64,000 nucleotides of DNA from Bacteroidales bacterium (GCA_017395365.1 JAFPUN010000020.1:124001-188000), one strand, 5' to 3'. Positions 52,420 through 61,538 are shown, numbered from the stretch's first letter. Numbers and translations are program-made. Notes: generated from the letters alone by a model not told the origin.

Positions 52420-53886
52420 TTATCCAATATGGTGTATTTCATTCCCTTCCACATAAATCGCGCTAAATGGTCGGGCAGGGCAGAGGTTCTCACAGGCGCC
52501 GCAGCCTATGCATTTGTTCTCGTCAACAGCGGGCACCTGCACTGTGCCGTTCGGGCCTTCGTGGTCTATCATTTGGATGGCTCCAGTCGGGCAATGACGT
52601 GCGCAGTTGCCACAACTGACGTCGTCGGTCAACACAACGCAATTTTCCTTGATCCAAACGGCATGGCCGACATGGATGGTGGTTTTTTCCTCGCGCGTGA
52701 TGGGCTTGATGGCGCCGGCAGGGCATACCTCGCTGCACCGTGTGCATTCAGGACGGCAGTAGCCGCGCTCAAACGACATCATGGGCTGCATGAAGTGCAT
52801 CAGGTCGGTGGAGGGACGAAGCACATTGTTCGGGCAGCTCGAAACGCAGAGCTGGCAGGCCGTGCAATGGCGTTGCATGTGTTTTGCTGAAATGGAGCCA
52901 GGAGGCGTGAGAGGTGTCTCGCGTTTTTGGGCCACCTTGTCCTCGATGACGGCCAGTCCACCGTCCACTTTCATTTGGGTCTGGGCCAATGCGGCGGAAG
53001 TGCCGGCCACGGCTGCGCCGACCAAGAAGGCACGACGTTCCGTGTCGACGGGCTTCGATGCGGCAACGGGCTTTTTCGCAGTATAATGCAAAGCGTCGAA
53101 CTTGCATTTGTCCAAACAGTCGCCACAGACCACGCAGCGCGAATAGTCGACCGTACCATTCTTGAAGTCGATGGCTTGGGCCTTGCAGTTCTTCTCGCAC
53201 ATGCCGCAGTTTTTGCACTTGTCCTTGTCGAAACGGACACGAACCAGTGAGTTTCGTGAGCATAGGCTGAGGGTGGTACCCACGGGGCAAATCGAGTTGC
53301 AGTAAAGGCGGCCTTTGCGCCATGCTATGACCGCCAATAATAACAAGGTGAGGAGGGCCACCACAAAAGTCGTCACGCTGCGGGTCCAGATTTGCACCTC
53401 GGTGAAGTTGTAGCGGTCGTTGGCGGCATCAATTCCTGCCAACCAGTTGTTGAGCAGGTCATACAGCGGCTTGAACAGGCTGTTGACGATGCGCCCGTAT
53501 GCACTATAAGGCTCAAACAAGGTGGTGAGAGGCGCAAAGCCGATAATCAGAGCAAGGATGAACACGCCAAGGAAGCCGTAGCGCAACCATACTTTTTCCT
53601 TGGCATAGCTGAAACGGTTTTTCTTCGCCTTGCCGCCAAGCCACGAGAAGAAGTCTTGCATGATGCCCAAGGGGCAAACCACGCTGCAATAGATTCTTCC
53701 AAAAAGGAGTGCTGCAACGATGAGAAGGGCAATGACACCAAAGTTCAAGGCCAGGATGGCGGGTAGGAATTGGATTTTGGCCACCCATCCTGCCCAAAGA
53801 TGCACTCGGAAGCCAATGCCGAGCAGTAGCAGGGTCACCAAGGTCAACATGACCACTTGTAGACAGATTCTGATTTTACGTAACAT
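52420..53886 (-). CDS. Membrane NapH-like/NapG-like ferredoxin fusion with an internal twin-arginine segment
   Basis: A 488-residue protein. Four N-terminal membrane helices (about 8-30, 41-63, 103-124, 171-189) carry NapH/MauN-type cysteine motifs ('YCSVVCPLG' near 66-72 and 'YCNSICPVG' near 195-201). Two [4Fe-4S] motifs follow at 224-261 (CxxCxxCxxxC, twice). Then comes an RR-x-F-L motif at 284-288 with a hydrophobic segment to 302 ('RRAFLVGAAVAGTSAALAQ'), and at least four more Cys groups (341-351, 377-388, 425-432, 459-469). Positive charges place the first ferredoxin domain inside, so the twin-arginine segment would carry the second one outside. It probably passes electrons from quinol to a periplasmic acceptor. 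It is two bases downstream of tatC. Confidence 0.88.
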   Translation of the reverse strand: MLRKIRICLQVVMLTLVTLLLLGIGFRVHLWAGWVAKIQFLPAILALNFGVIALLIVAALLFGRIYCSVVCPLGIMQDFFSWLGGKAKKNRFSYAKEKVWLRYGFLGVFILALIIGFAPLTTLFEPYSAYGRIVNSLFKPLYDLLNNWLAGIDAANDRYNFTEVQIWTRSVTTFVVALLTLLLLAVIAWRKGRLYCNSICPVGTTLSLCSRNSLVRVRFDKDKCKNCGMCEKNCKAQAIDFKNGTVDYSRCVVCGDCLDKCKFDALHYTAKKPVAASKPVDTERRAFLVGAAVAGTSAALAQTQMKVDGGLAVIEDKVAQKRETPLTPPGSISAKHMQRHCTACQLCVSSCPNNVLRPSTDLMHFMQPMMSFERGYCRPECTRCSEVCPAGAIKPITREEKTTIHVGHAVWIKENCVVLTDDVSCGNCARHCPTGAIQMIDHEGPNGTVQVPAVDENKCIGCGACENLCPARPFSAIYVEGNEIHHIG

Positions 53887-53888
53887 AT

Positions 53889-54683
53889 TTAGATCGTTTT
53901 TGAATTAGTTCTTTTCACAATAAGTATACTAGCTTCATATAGTAAATATATAGGCAACGTGACCAGCATCAGCGTAACGGCATCGCCCGTAGGGGTGATG
54001 ACCGCCGCCACAATGGCAATGGCCACGATGGCATGTCGGCGATATTTCTTTAAAGTCTCCGCGCTGAGCAGTCCCGCCTTGGCCAAGAGGTAGTTGACAA
54101 TGGGAATTTCGAAGAGAATACCCATCAGCAGGCTTAACATGAGCAGGTTAGAGATGTAGGAAGAGAGCGAGATTTGGTTAAGCACTTCGGCGTACACCAC
54201 ATAGTTGAAGAGAAAACGGAAGGCGAAAGGGAAGATGATGAAGTAGTTCATCAGCACACCGAGGATGAAGAGTAGTATACCCCATATTATAATAGGTACA
54301 GCATGGCGTTTCTCTTTGTCGTAAAGTGCGGGGGCAATAAAGCCATAGAGTTGCACAATGAGGTAAGGCGAAACGACAACGAGTCCCGCCCAAAGTGCCA
54401 CCTTGATGTGTGTCATGAACTGCGCCGTTAACTCCGTGTTGATGAACGAAGCCTCGAAATTGCCGGGGCATAGCGACTGCCATCCTGTTTTCTCACAAAG
54501 CCATGCCAGACCTCGATATGAGATGAAATCGTCGCGAGAGGGGGCGAAAAGCAGGCCGAACAACACTTCCTTGAAACAGAAGGCTGCCACCGCTCCGACA
54601 AGCCAGGCGATCAAGCATCGGAACAGCACTTTCCGAAGCACCTCCAGGTGGTCCCAGAAAGAACTGACCTTCTCCTCACTCAT
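53889..54683 (-). CDS. tatC: Sec-independent protein translocase TatC
   Basis: A 264-residue inner-membrane receptor of the Tat pathway. '[20 protein letters not shown]' is the start (E-x-L-R-x-R motif), and six hydrophobic segments follow with '[20 protein letters not shown]' and '[20 protein letters not shown]'. The ATG overlaps the tatA stop by four bases. Immediately downstream lie two twin-arginine proteins, apparently substrates. Confidence 0.96.
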   Translation of the reverse strand: MSEEKVSSFWDHLEVLRKVLFRCLIAWLVGAVAAFCFKEVLFGLLFAPSRDDFISYRGLAWLCEKTGWQSLCPGNFEASFINTELTAQFMTHIKVALWAGLVVVSPYLIVQLYGFIAPALYDKEKRHAVPIIIWGILLFILGVLMNYFIIFPFAFRFLFNYVVYAEVLNQISLSSYISNLLMLSLLMGILFEIPIVNYLLAKAGLLSAETLKKYRRHAIVAIAIVAAVITPTGDAVTLMLVTLPIYLLYEASILIVKRTNSKTI

Positions 54684-54880
54684 TCTTTGTCTGACTTTTC
54701 AGCAGTCCTTTTTTCGTTCAGTTCGTCGAGTTCATCCACTCCGTTCATGCCGTCCTTGAAGCTTTTCACGCCTTTGCCCATGCCACGCATCAACTCCGGG
54801 ATCTTTTTTGCACCGAAAAGTAGCAGAACAATGAGCGCGATTAGGAGTATTTCACCCCATCCAATGGTTAGTAGTGTCAT
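54680..54880 (-). CDS. tatA: Sec-independent protein translocase TatA/TatE
   Basis: A 66-residue protein with a short membrane segment ('[20 protein letters not shown]', including the FGxxxxPEL hinge) and an amphipathic helix '[15 protein letters not shown]', then an acidic tail. Only one TatA-like gene and no TatB is present, the two-component arrangement. A -7 element (TATTTTTG, 54910-54917) lies 30 bases upstream. Confidence 0.95.
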   Translation of the reverse strand: MTLLTIGWGEILLIALIVLLLFGAKKIPELMRGMGKGVKSFKDGMNGVDELDELNEKRTAEKSDKE

Positions 54881-54909
54881 ATGATTTGCGTTTGGTGATT
54901 ATTTCTCTG

Positions 54910-54917
54910 CAAAAATA
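54910..54917 (-). promoter_or_regulatory. -7 element (TATTTTTG) of the tatAC operon
   Basis: Full TAnnTTTG match on the minus strand, 30 bases before tatA. Confidence 0.65.
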
Positions 54918-55010
54918 GGAAAATCCGTGACGCATTTCTCCTTAGTCGTTGATTTTGTGTCAAAACTCTTATTTTTCTGCAAATTTTTGTCGTTGTAAAA
55001 GAAAAAGTTG

Positions 55011-55018
55011 TACTTTTG
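55011..55018 (+). promoter_or_regulatory. -7 element (TACTTTTG) for rpsU
   Basis: AAAAAGTTGTACTTTTGCAGCC, same form as the rpsL and infA promoters, 56 bases before rpsU. Divergent from tatAC. Confidence 0.75.
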
Positions 55019-55073
55019 CAGCCTCAAAAATCAACCATAGTATTAACAATTTAAAAGAAGGAAGTGTTTTAAA

Positions 55074-55271
55074 ATGATTATTATTCCTGTAAAAGAAGGC
55101 GAAAGCATCGACAGAGCTTTGAAGCGCTACAAGAGAAAGTACGAGAAGACCGGCGTCGTCAAGGAATTGCGCGCCCGTCAACAGTTCACCAAGCCGTCAG
55201 TCATCAAACGTGCCCAGCACATGAAGGCTATCTACGTGCAGAAACTCCGTGACGCCGAACAGAATATGTAA
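55074..55271 (+). CDS. rpsU: 30S ribosomal protein bS21
   Basis: A 65-residue basic protein: 'MIIIPVKEGESIDRALKRYK' and 'KTGVVKELRARQQFTKPSVI'. bS21 sits near the anti-Shine-Dalgarno end of 16S rRNA and in Bacteroidetes helps mask it, which fits the scarcity of Shine-Dalgarno sequences here. Head of the translation/transcription cluster; a hairpin at 55304 separates it from xer. Confidence 0.95.
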   Translation: MIIIPVKEGESIDRALKRYKRKYEKTGVVKELRARQQFTKPSVIKRAQHMKAIYVQKLRDAEQNM

Positions 55272-55303
55272 TTCGCCCGCTTAGGAAAATAATTTTTTTA
55301 GGC

Positions 55304-55357
55304 AAACTTCGCCGTGAATTGGTAAATTTTTACTAATTTTACGGCGAAGTTTTTTGT
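55304..55357 (+). terminator. Hairpin with T run between rpsU and xer
   Basis: AACTTCGCCGT (55304-55314) and ACGGCGAAGTT (55341-55351) are perfect 11-base arms around a 26-base AT-rich loop, followed by TTTTTTG. It ends two bases before the xer ATG. The loop contains TAATTTTAC (55334), a -7-like sequence that could start xer transcription inside the stem-loop. Confidence 0.65.
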
Positions 55358-55358
55358 T

Positions 55359-56237
55359 ATGCTTATCGACCAGTTCATAGCATACATCTCCGCCGAGAAA
55401 CGTTTCTCGCCACTCACTGTCGAAGCCTACCGTCGCGACATGGAGCAATTTGTTGGTTATCTGAACAATGACTACGATGGCATGGCCCTTACCGATGTGA
55501 AGACGACGGTAGTGAAGTCATATATCGTCCATTTGAAAGGCGAGGAGCTTGAAAACAGGAGCATCAACAGGAAGATCTCCACATTGCGTACCTTTTATAA
55601 ATACTGCTTGCGCGAAGGTCTCATCGAAAAGACGCCCATGACGGGTATCAAAGCGCTGAAGTTACCCAAGACCCTCGTCAAGTTCGTCACCGAGACCGAT
55701 ATTAATAAGGTGTCATTTGGCGACGATGCCGACTTCTCCACATTGCGTGACCACCTGCTCTTTGAGTTGCTCTACCAGACTGGTATGCGTCAGGCTGAAC
55801 TGCGTGGACTGAAGGACGGTGATGTCGACAAGATGGGCATGCAGGTGAAAATACATGGCAAGCGCAATAAAGACCGCATTGTTCCGTTATCTAGAGAGAT
55901 GATCAATCTAATCAACCAATACCAAACATTGCGCGATGCCACATTTTCTGAAAAGGCAGACCGTCTCTTGTTGAACGACAAGGGAGGGGAGATGTTGCCC
56001 ACCTATGTATATAATAAGGTGCATCGTATGCTCGAAGGTGTCACTACGCTTCGGCAGAAAAGTCCCCATGTGCTGCGTCACACTTTCGCCACGCATCTTT
56101 TGGACGAAGGCGCGAGTTTGGTCGCTATCCAAAAACTTCTCGGGCATCAGGATTTGGCTACTACGCAGATCTATGCCCATACTACCATCGAACAACTCAA
56201 GAAAATCCATAAACAAGCTCACCCTAAGGGTGATTAA
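55359..56237 (+). CDS. Tyrosine recombinase XerC/XerD
   Basis: A 292-residue site-specific recombinase that resolves chromosome dimers at dif. The catalytic set is complete: R144 ('TGMRQAEL'), K168 ('HGKRNKDR'), H237 and R240 ('HVLRHTFATH'), H263 ('LLGHQDL') and nucleophile Y272 ('TQIYAHT'). The N-terminal core-binding domain ends near 105. The usual length and place (between rpsU and hpf) fit the conserved Xer gene of Bacteroidetes; XerC versus XerD cannot be settled here. Confidence 0.94.
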   Translation: MLIDQFIAYISAEKRFSPLTVEAYRRDMEQFVGYLNNDYDGMALTDVKTTVVKSYIVHLKGEELENRSINRKISTLRTFYKYCLREGLIEKTPMTGIKALKLPKTLVKFVTETDINKVSFGDDADFSTLRDHLLFELLYQTGMRQAELRGLKDGDVDKMGMQVKIHGKRNKDRIVPLSREMINLINQYQTLRDATFSEKADRLLLNDKGGEMLPTYVYNKVHRMLEGVTTLRQKSPHVLRHTFATHLLDEGASLVAIQKLLGHQDLATTQIYAHTTIEQLKKIHKQAHPKGD

Positions 56238-56253
56238 AAGAAAGGAGTTTATT

Positions 56254-56550
56254 ATGAAAGTCATGATCAATTCAGTTCACTTCAAGGCTGACCAAAAACT
56301 TGAAGACTTCATCACGCAGAAAGTGGAAAAGCTTTGCGCGAAGTACAGCGAGGTGATCAATGCAGAGGTCTCACTGAAACTCGACAACACCGACACCCCC
56401 GAGAACAAGATCGCCGACATCCGTCTGGTGCTTCGTGGCGAGGACCTGTTTGCCAGTAAGCAGAGTAAAACTTTTGAAGAGTCCATCGACACCTCCATTG
56501 ACGCATTGAAGAAACAATTGGAGAAATACAAGGGCAAAACTACGAAATAA
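56254..56550 (+). CDS. hpf: Ribosome hibernation-promoting factor, short form
   Basis: A 98-residue protein of the HPF/YfiA family that binds the 30S A/P-site region and dimerises or inactivates ribosomes in stationary phase. 'FITQKVEKLCAKYSEVINAE' and 'IRLVLRGEDLFASKQSKTFE' are diagnostic. AAAGGAG lies eight bases before the ATG, one of the few Shine-Dalgarno-like sites in this window. 16 bases after xer, so probably co-transcribed. Confidence 0.94.
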   Translation: MKVMINSVHFKADQKLEDFITQKVEKLCAKYSEVINAEVSLKLDNTDTPENKIADIRLVLRGEDLFASKQSKTFEESIDTSIDALKKQLEKYKGKTTK

Positions 56551-56587
56551 GCCCCTTCTGAAATTCTGAAAAACAGTAAAATCGAGC

Positions 56588-56625
56588 AAAGCCGGCCCCA
56601 AAACATTGGGTCGGCTTTATTTTTG
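56588..56625 (+). terminator. Terminator after hpf
   Basis: AAAGCCGGCCCC-aaaacatt-GGGTCGGCTTT followed by ATTTTTG; 37 bases past the hpf stop. The rest of the 56551-56802 gap holds only the tRNA promoter. Confidence 0.8.
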
Positions 56626-56733
56626 TGAAATAATGTGCGTTTTTATTATTCTGAAATTCAATTAGATACAAAAATTTTTCGATTTTTTTTCGAAAAAAAA
56701 GAGAAAACGCATTGTCAATTCAGGAAAAAGGAC

Positions 56734-56741
56734 TATTTTTG
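56734..56741 (+). promoter_or_regulatory. -7 element (TATTTTTG) of the tRNA-tuf operon
   Basis: AAAAAGGACTATTTTTGCACACC fits TAnnTTTG, 62 bases before tRNA-Thr. It likely drives the four tRNAs, tuf and beyond. Confidence 0.7.
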
Positions 56742-56802
56742 CACACCTTTTCCGAGAGAAAAGGGCGGCTAAAAAGAAGCTGAAAATGTTCTTTCACATC
56801 AT

Positions 56803-56875
56803 GCCGGTATAACTCAGTTGGTAGAGTAGCTGATTTGTAATCAGCCTGTCGGCGGTTCGAGTCCGTCTACCGGCT
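56803..56875 (+). tRNA. tRNA-Thr (anticodon TGT)
   Basis: 73 nt; acceptor GCCGGTA/TACCGGC, anticodon loop TTTGTAA in a GCTGA/TCAGC stem, T-loop TTCGAGTC. No encoded CCA. Confidence 0.93.
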
Positions 56876-56886
56876 CAGTTAGCACT

Positions 56887-56968
56887 GGGGGAGTCGCATA
56901 GTGGCAATTGCAACAGACTGTAAATCTGTCCGGGTATCCGTTCGGTGGTTCGAGTCCACCCTCCCCCA
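56887..56968 (+). tRNA. tRNA-Tyr (anticodon GTA)
   Basis: 82 nt; acceptor GGGGGAG/CTCCCCC, anticodon loop CTGTAAA in a CAGA/TCTG stem, long variable arm, discriminator A. Confidence 0.93.
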
Positions 56969-56983
56969 CAGTCAAGCGGACAA

Positions 56984-57056
56984 GCGGAAGTAGCTCATTT
57001 GGCAGAGCGAAAGCCTTCCAAGCTTTAGGTGGCGGGTTCGAGCCCCGTCTTCCGCT
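56984..57056 (+). tRNA. tRNA-Gly (anticodon TCC)
   Basis: 73 nt; acceptor GCGGAAG/CTTCCGC, anticodon loop CTTCCAA in an AAAGC/GCTTT stem. Confidence 0.93.
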
Positions 57057-57071
57057 CAGATGAACAAACAA

Positions 57072-57143
57072 GCCGATGTAGCTCAGCGGTAGAGCACTTC
57101 CTTGGTAAGGAAGGGGTCGGGAGTTCAATTCTCCCCATCGGCT
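57072..57143 (+). tRNA. tRNA-Thr (anticodon GGT)
   Basis: 72 nt; acceptor GCCGATG/CATCGGC, anticodon loop TTGGTAA in a CTTCC/GGAAG stem. Confidence 0.93.
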
Positions 57144-57189
57144 CGATTTTTTATGGATAAGAGTTCATAACCTTAAATAGAAAAGTAAA

Positions 57190-58380
57190 ATGGCAAAAGA
57201 AAAATTCGAAAGAACTAAACCGCACGTCAACATTGGTACTATCGGCCACGTTGACCACGGCAAGACCACTTTGACCGCTGCTATCACCCTGCACCTGGCC
57301 AAGAAGGGTCTCTCGGAGATCAAGTCCTTCGACTCCATCGACTCCGCTCCGGAAGAGAAGGAAAGAGGTATCACCATCAACACCGCTCACGTCGAGTATC
57401 AGACTGAGAAGCGTCACTATGCACACGTCGACTGCCCTGGCCACGCTGACTATGTGAAGAACATGGTTACTGGTGCTGCTCAGATGGACGGTGCTATCAT
57501 CGTTGTCGCTGCCACCGACGGTCCCATGCCTCAAACCCGTGAGCACATCCTGCTCGCTCGTCAGGTTGGTGTGCCGCGCCTCGTGGTGTTCCTGAACAAG
57601 TGCGACCTTGTTGACGATGAAGAGTTGCTCGAATTGGTCGAGATGGAAATCCGCGACCTCCTTGGCAAGTACGAATTCGACGCCGACAATACGCCTATCA
57701 TCCGTGGCTCCGCTCTGGGTGCTCTGAACGATGACCCGAAGTGGACTCCCGCCATCGACGAACTGATGGACGCTTGCGACACTTGGATTCCTGAGCCTCA
57801 GCGTGCCGTTGACAAGCCGTTCCTGATGCCTATCGAGGACGTGTTCTCCATCACCGGCCGTGGTACCGTTGCTACCGGTCGTATCGAGACTGGCGTCATC
57901 CACGTTGGTGACCCCGTCGAGATCCTCGGTATGGGTGCTGAGAAGCTGAAGTCAGTCGTTACCGGTGTGGAAATGTTCCGCAAGATTTTGGACGAAGGCG
58001 AAGCTGGCGATAACGCCGGTCTGCTGCTCCGTGGTATCGACAAGGACGAAATCCGCCGTGGTATGGTTATTGCCAAGCCCGGTTCGGTGAAGCCTTACCA
58101 CCACTTCAAGGGTCAGGTCTATGTCCTGAGCAAGGAAGAAGGTGGCCGTCACACCCCGTTCCGCAACAAGTATCGTCCTCAGTTCTACTTCAGAACCACC
58201 GACGTTACTGGTGAGATCACCCTGCCCGATGGCATGGAGATGGTTATGCCTGGCGACCACGTCACCATCGACGTTAAGTTGATTGCTGACATCGCCATGG
58301 ACAAGGGTCTCCGCTTCGCTATCCGTGAAGGCGGTCGTACCGTCGGCTCCGGTCAAGTGATCGAGATCATCGACGATTGA
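57190..58380 (+). CDS. tuf: Elongation factor Tu
   Basis: A 396-residue GTPase that brings aminoacyl-tRNA to the ribosome. '[20 protein letters not shown]' (G1), '[20 protein letters not shown]' (G3) and 'NKCDLVDD' (G4) are intact; '[19 protein letters not shown]' is in domain II. The placement between tRNA-Thr(GGT) and tRNA-Trp is the standard tufB-type context. It is the only tuf in this window; the str operon lacks one. Confidence 0.98.
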   Translation: MAKEKFERTKPHVNIGTIGHVDHGKTTLTAAITLHLAKKGLSEIKSFDSIDSAPEEKERGITINTAHVEYQTEKRHYAHVDCPGHADYVKNMVTGAAQMDGAIIVVAATDGPMPQTREHILLARQVGVPRLVVFLNKCDLVDDEELLELVEMEIRDLLGKYEFDADNTPIIRGSALGALNDDPKWTPAIDELMDACDTWIPEPQRAVDKPFLMPIEDVFSITGRGTVATGRIETGVIHVGDPVEILGMGAEKLKSVVTGVEMFRKILDEGEAGDNAGLLLRGIDKDEIRRGMVIAKPGSVKPYHHFKGQVYVLSKEEGGRHTPFRNKYRPQFYFRTTDVTGEITLPDGMEMVMPGDHVTIDVKLIADIAMDKGLRFAIREGGRTVGSGQVIEIIDD

Positions 58381-58397
58381 TCAAATCAAACAATGTA

Positions 58398-58421
58398 AGG
58401 GTGGGGCAACACCCACCCTTA
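58398..58421 (+). terminator. Hairpin after tuf
   Basis: AAGGGTGGG-gcaac-ACCCACCCTT pairs over 8-9 bases, but only AT and no T run follows. It may be a partial terminator or RNase site before tRNA-Trp. Confidence 0.5.
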
Positions 58422-58425
58422 TCCT

Positions 58426-58498
58426 ACGGGTGTAGCTCAGTTGGTAGAGCATCGGTCTCCAAAACCGAGTGTCGAGAGTTCGAGCCTTTCCACCCGTG
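58426..58498 (+). tRNA. tRNA-Trp (anticodon CCA)
   Basis: 73 nt; acceptor ACGGGTG/CACCCGT, anticodon loop CTCCAAA in a TCGGT/ACCGA stem, discriminator G. Confidence 0.93.
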
Positions 58499-58522
58499 CT
58501 TTTTATTAAGGTTCAATAGAAG

Positions 58523-58711
58523 ATGAAAATAATCAATTACATTAAAGAGTGCTACACTGAGCTCAAAGAGAAGGTCACTTGGCCGACTTGGCAAGAGCTT
58601 AGGAGTAGTGTGCTGGTAGTGTCCATTGCTTCCCTATTAATCGCTTTGGTGGTTTTTCTGATGGACATCTCCTTCAAGAATCTGTTAGAAGCGTTTTACA
58701 ACCTGTTCTGA
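58523..58711 (+). CDS. secE: Preprotein translocase subunit SecE
   Basis: A 62-residue single-helix form: amphipathic 'IKECYTELKEKVTWPTWQEL' followed by 'VVSIASLLIALVVFLMDI'. It clamps SecY (33103). 24 bases after tRNA-Trp; nusG follows after 58 bases. Confidence 0.95.
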   Translation: MKIINYIKECYTELKEKVTWPTWQELRSSVLVVSIASLLIALVVFLMDISFKNLLEAFYNLF

Positions 58712-58769
58712 TGGATTGATTGAATCTTGATGAGCAAGTATTTGTTAACTCACTAATTTTGTCAGGAAG

Positions 58770-59318
58770 ATGAGCGACACGAACGAGACGAAGTGGTATG
58801 TGGTGAAGGCTATCTCTGGTAAGGAGAAAAAGGTAAAGGAATACCTGGAGTCCGAGATCAAGAGGCTGAACCTGCAAGATCTTATCCCTACAGTCCTTAT
58901 CCCGACTGAGAAGTACTTTGAAGTCAAAAACGGCAAGAAGGTGTGCAAAGAGCGCAACTATTTGCCGGGTTATGTGCTTGTGGAGGCTGTCTTGGTGGGT
59001 GAGGTTGTTCATGTCATCAAGAGCGTTCCTAATGTGCTCGGTTTCTTGGGCACGGCAGGTGAGCCTACCCCGATGCGCCCGCAAGAGGTGAAGCGGATTC
59101 TTGGCAAGGTGGACGAGCTCCAAGGCATGGGTGCCGGCAGCGATGTCACATTCATGGTTGGGCAGTCTGTCATTGTAAACGACGGTCCTTTCAGCACGTT
59201 CCAAGGTGTCATCGAAGAGGTGAACGAGGAAAAGAAGAAGCTGAAGGTCGCCGTTAAGATTTTCGGTAGGAAGACGCCGCTTGAGTTGAGCTTCTTCCAG
59301 GTGAAGTTGGAGAGTTGA
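58770..59318 (+). CDS. nusG: Transcription termination/antitermination factor NusG
   Basis: A 182-residue protein. The NGN domain begins '[20 protein letters not shown]', and the KOW domain is '[20 protein letters not shown]'. It couples RNA polymerase to ribosomal S10/NusE or Rho. Between the two domains is a short linker '[20 protein letters not shown]'. Confidence 0.96.
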   Translation: MSDTNETKWYVVKAISGKEKKVKEYLESEIKRLNLQDLIPTVLIPTEKYFEVKNGKKVCKERNYLPGYVLVEAVLVGEVVHVIKSVPNVLGFLGTAGEPTPMRPQEVKRILGKVDELQGMGAGSDVTFMVGQSVIVNDGPFSTFQGVIEEVNEEKKKLKVAVKIFGRKTPLELSFFQVKLES

Positions 59319-59369
59319 TAGGTATTTGTGAGTTAAATTGTTGCCTAACACTTAATTAAGGATTTAAAA

Positions 59370-59822
59370 ATGGCAAAAGAAGTAAGCGGATTAATTAAAT
59401 TGCAAATCAAAGGAGGAGCTGCGAATCCCGCCCCGCCCGTCGGTCCCGCTCTGGGTTCGAAGGGTGTGAACATCATGGAATTCTGCAAGCAGTTCAACGC
59501 CCGTACTCAGGATCAGGCTGGCAAGGTTTTGCCCGTCATCATCACTGTGTATAAGGACAAGTCTTTCGATTTCATCGTGAAGGCTTCGCCCGTGGCTGTC
59601 TCCATCATTGAGGCTGCGAAGATCAAAGGCGGCTCCAAGGAACCTAACCGTACGAAAGTCGGTTCGTTGACTTGGGACCAAGTGCGTGAAATCGCCACCA
59701 ACAAGATGAAGGACATGAATTGCTTCACCGTCGAGTCAGCCATGTCAATGGTTGCTGGTACGGCACGCAGCATGGGCGTGAAGATAACCGGCGAATCACC
59801 TTTAAAGAAAGACAAAGACTAA
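59370..59822 (+). CDS. rplK: 50S ribosomal protein uL11
   Basis: A 150-residue stalk-base protein, contacts stringent factor. '[20 protein letters not shown]' with the two proline-rich loops, and '[13 protein letters not shown]' near the end, are diagnostic. Confidence 0.98.
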   Translation: MAKEVSGLIKLQIKGGAANPAPPVGPALGSKGVNIMEFCKQFNARTQDQAGKVLPVIITVYKDKSFDFIVKASPVAVSIIEAAKIKGGSKEPNRTKVGSLTWDQVREIATNKMKDMNCFTVESAMSMVAGTARSMGVKITGESPLKKDKD

Positions 59823-59862
59823 GATCTTTCATGCATTTGTAGAACAAAAAACAGTTAGTTAA

Positions 59863-60558
59863 ATGTCAAAAGTATCCAAACAGAGGAAAGAAGCTTTAGC
59901 TAAGTTCGACAAAAGCAAGAGTTACTCCTTGAATGAAGCAGTTAATATCGTAAAGCAAATCACTTACAGTAAGTTTGATGCTTCTGTAGACTTGAACATC
60001 CGTCTGGGTGTCGACCCCCGCAAGGCCAATCAAATGGTGCGCGGTTCGGTGACGCTGCCTCACGGCACTGGTAAAGTCGTCCGCGTCCTGGTTCTCTGCA
60101 ACCCCGACAAGGCACAAGAAGCTTTAGACGCTGGAGCTGATTACGTTGGTCTGGATGAATACATCCAAAAGATCAAGGACGGTTGGACCGATATTGACAT
60201 TGTGATCACCACTCCTAACATCATGCCTAAGGTGGGCGCCCTGGGCCGTATTCTCGGTCCACGCGGCTTGATGCCCAACCCCAAGACAGGTACCGTTACG
60301 ATGGACGTCGCAAAGGCTGTTCAAGAAGTGAAGGCCGGTAAGATCGACTTCAAGGTCGACAAATACGGCATCATTGCTGCTGGAGTCGCTAAAGTTAGCT
60401 TCTCTCCGGAACAGATTTTTGATAACGCAAAGGAACTGATTCAGGCCGTTATCAAGTTGAAACCAGCCGCTGCTAAAGGTACGTATGTGAAGAGCATCTA
60501 TATCTCTAGCACGATGAGCCCGGGTGTGCAGATCGATGTCAAATCAGTAGCAAACTAA
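59863..60558 (+). CDS. rplA: 50S ribosomal protein uL1
   Basis: A 231-residue stalk protein. '[20 protein letters not shown]' and '[19 protein letters not shown]' are diagnostic. In other bacteria L1 represses its own operon by binding near rplK. Confidence 0.98.
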   Translation: MSKVSKQRKEALAKFDKSKSYSLNEAVNIVKQITYSKFDASVDLNIRLGVDPRKANQMVRGSVTLPHGTGKVVRVLVLCNPDKAQEALDAGADYVGLDEYIQKIKDGWTDIDIVITTPNIMPKVGALGRILGPRGLMPNPKTGTVTMDVAKAVQEVKAGKIDFKVDKYGIIAAGVAKVSFSPEQIFDNAKELIQAVIKLKPAAAKGTYVKSIYISSTMSPGVQIDVKSVAN

Positions 60559-60577
60559 ATGAAAGGAAGTTATTGAA

Positions 60578-61099
60578 ATGAGAAAAGAAGATAAACAAGT
60601 CCTCATCGACTCCATACTCAGTGAACTGAAAGCCTGCCCTAACTTCTACCTGACCGATGTCTCGGACCTCAATGCCGAGAAGACGAATCAGTTGAGAAGA
60701 CAGTGCTTTAACAGTGGTGTGAAAATGATCGTTGTCAAGAACGCTCTGCTTCATAAAGCTATGCAGCAGATGGAGAAGGACTATGAAGGCCTTTACGACG
60801 TTCTGAAAGGATCGACTGCGCTGATGCTTTGCGAGACCGGCAACGCTCCCGCCAAGCTGATCAAGAGCTTCCGTAAGACCAGTGACCGTCCCATCCTGAA
60901 GGGTGCATTCATCGAAGAGTGCTGCTACATCGGCGACGATATGATCGATGCCCTGTGCAACATCAAGTCGAAGAACGACCTCATCGCCGATGTCATTGCC
61001 TTGCTGCAATCACCGATGAAGAACATCATCAGCGGTCTGCAGTCGGGTGGCCACAAGTTGAGCGGCATTCTCGAGACTTTGTCCGAAAGACCAGAATAA
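60578..61099 (+). CDS. rplJ: 50S ribosomal protein uL10
   Basis: A 173-residue stalk-base protein that carries L7/L12 dimers on its C-terminal helix. 'RRQCFNSGVKMIVVKNALLH' and 'GSTALMLCETGNAPAKLIKS' fit L10. Confidence 0.96.
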   Translation: MRKEDKQVLIDSILSELKACPNFYLTDVSDLNAEKTNQLRRQCFNSGVKMIVVKNALLHKAMQQMEKDYEGLYDVLKGSTALMLCETGNAPAKLIKSFRKTSDRPILKGAFIEECCYIGDDMIDALCNIKSKNDLIADVIALLQSPMKNIISGLQSGGHKLSGILETLSERPE

Positions 61100-61160
61100 T
61101 AAAACGAATGTGATTCATTCAAACAAAAGAAAGTATTAACAATTTAAAATAAATAGTAAA

Positions 61161-61538
61161 ATGGCAGATCTTAAAGCTTTTGCTGAACAATTAGTCAACC
61201 TCACCGTGAAGGAAGTGAACGAACTTGCTAACATCCTGAAGGAAGAGTACGGTATTGAACCCGCAGCCGCCGCTGTTGCTGTTGCTGCTCCTGCTGCTGG
61301 TGGCGCTGCTGCCGCTGCTGAAGAGAAGACTTCTTTCGACGTCATCCTGAAGAGCGCTGGCGCTCAGAAGTTGGCCGTCGTGAAGTTGGTGAAGGAACTC
61401 ACCAGCCTCGGTCTGAAGGAAGCCAAGGAACTCGTTGACGCAGCTCCCAAGGCTATCAAGGAAGGCGTGAGCAAAGACGAAGCTACTGCACTGAAGAGCC
61501 AACTCGAAGAGGCTGGTGCAGAAGTGGAAGTGAAATAA
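61161..61538 (+). CDS. rplL: 50S ribosomal protein bL12 (L7/L12)
   Basis: A 125-residue stalk protein. N-terminal dimerisation helix, an Ala-rich hinge ('[20 protein letters not shown]'), and the C-terminal factor-binding domain '[20 protein letters not shown]'. 61 bases after rplJ, the usual wider gap. Confidence 0.98.
   Translation: MADLKAFAEQLVNLTVKEVNELANILKEEYGIEPAAAAVAVAAPAAGGAAAAAEEKTSFDVILKSAGAQKLAVVKLVKELTSLGLKEAKELVDAAPKAIKEGVSKDEATALKSQLEEAGAEVEVK

Noticed and set aside
56005-56253. N-terminal extension of hpf to 56005
   Set aside because: The extension overlaps the end of xer in another frame and encodes non-family residues; the ATG at 56254 has an AAAGGAG and gives the normal HPF length.
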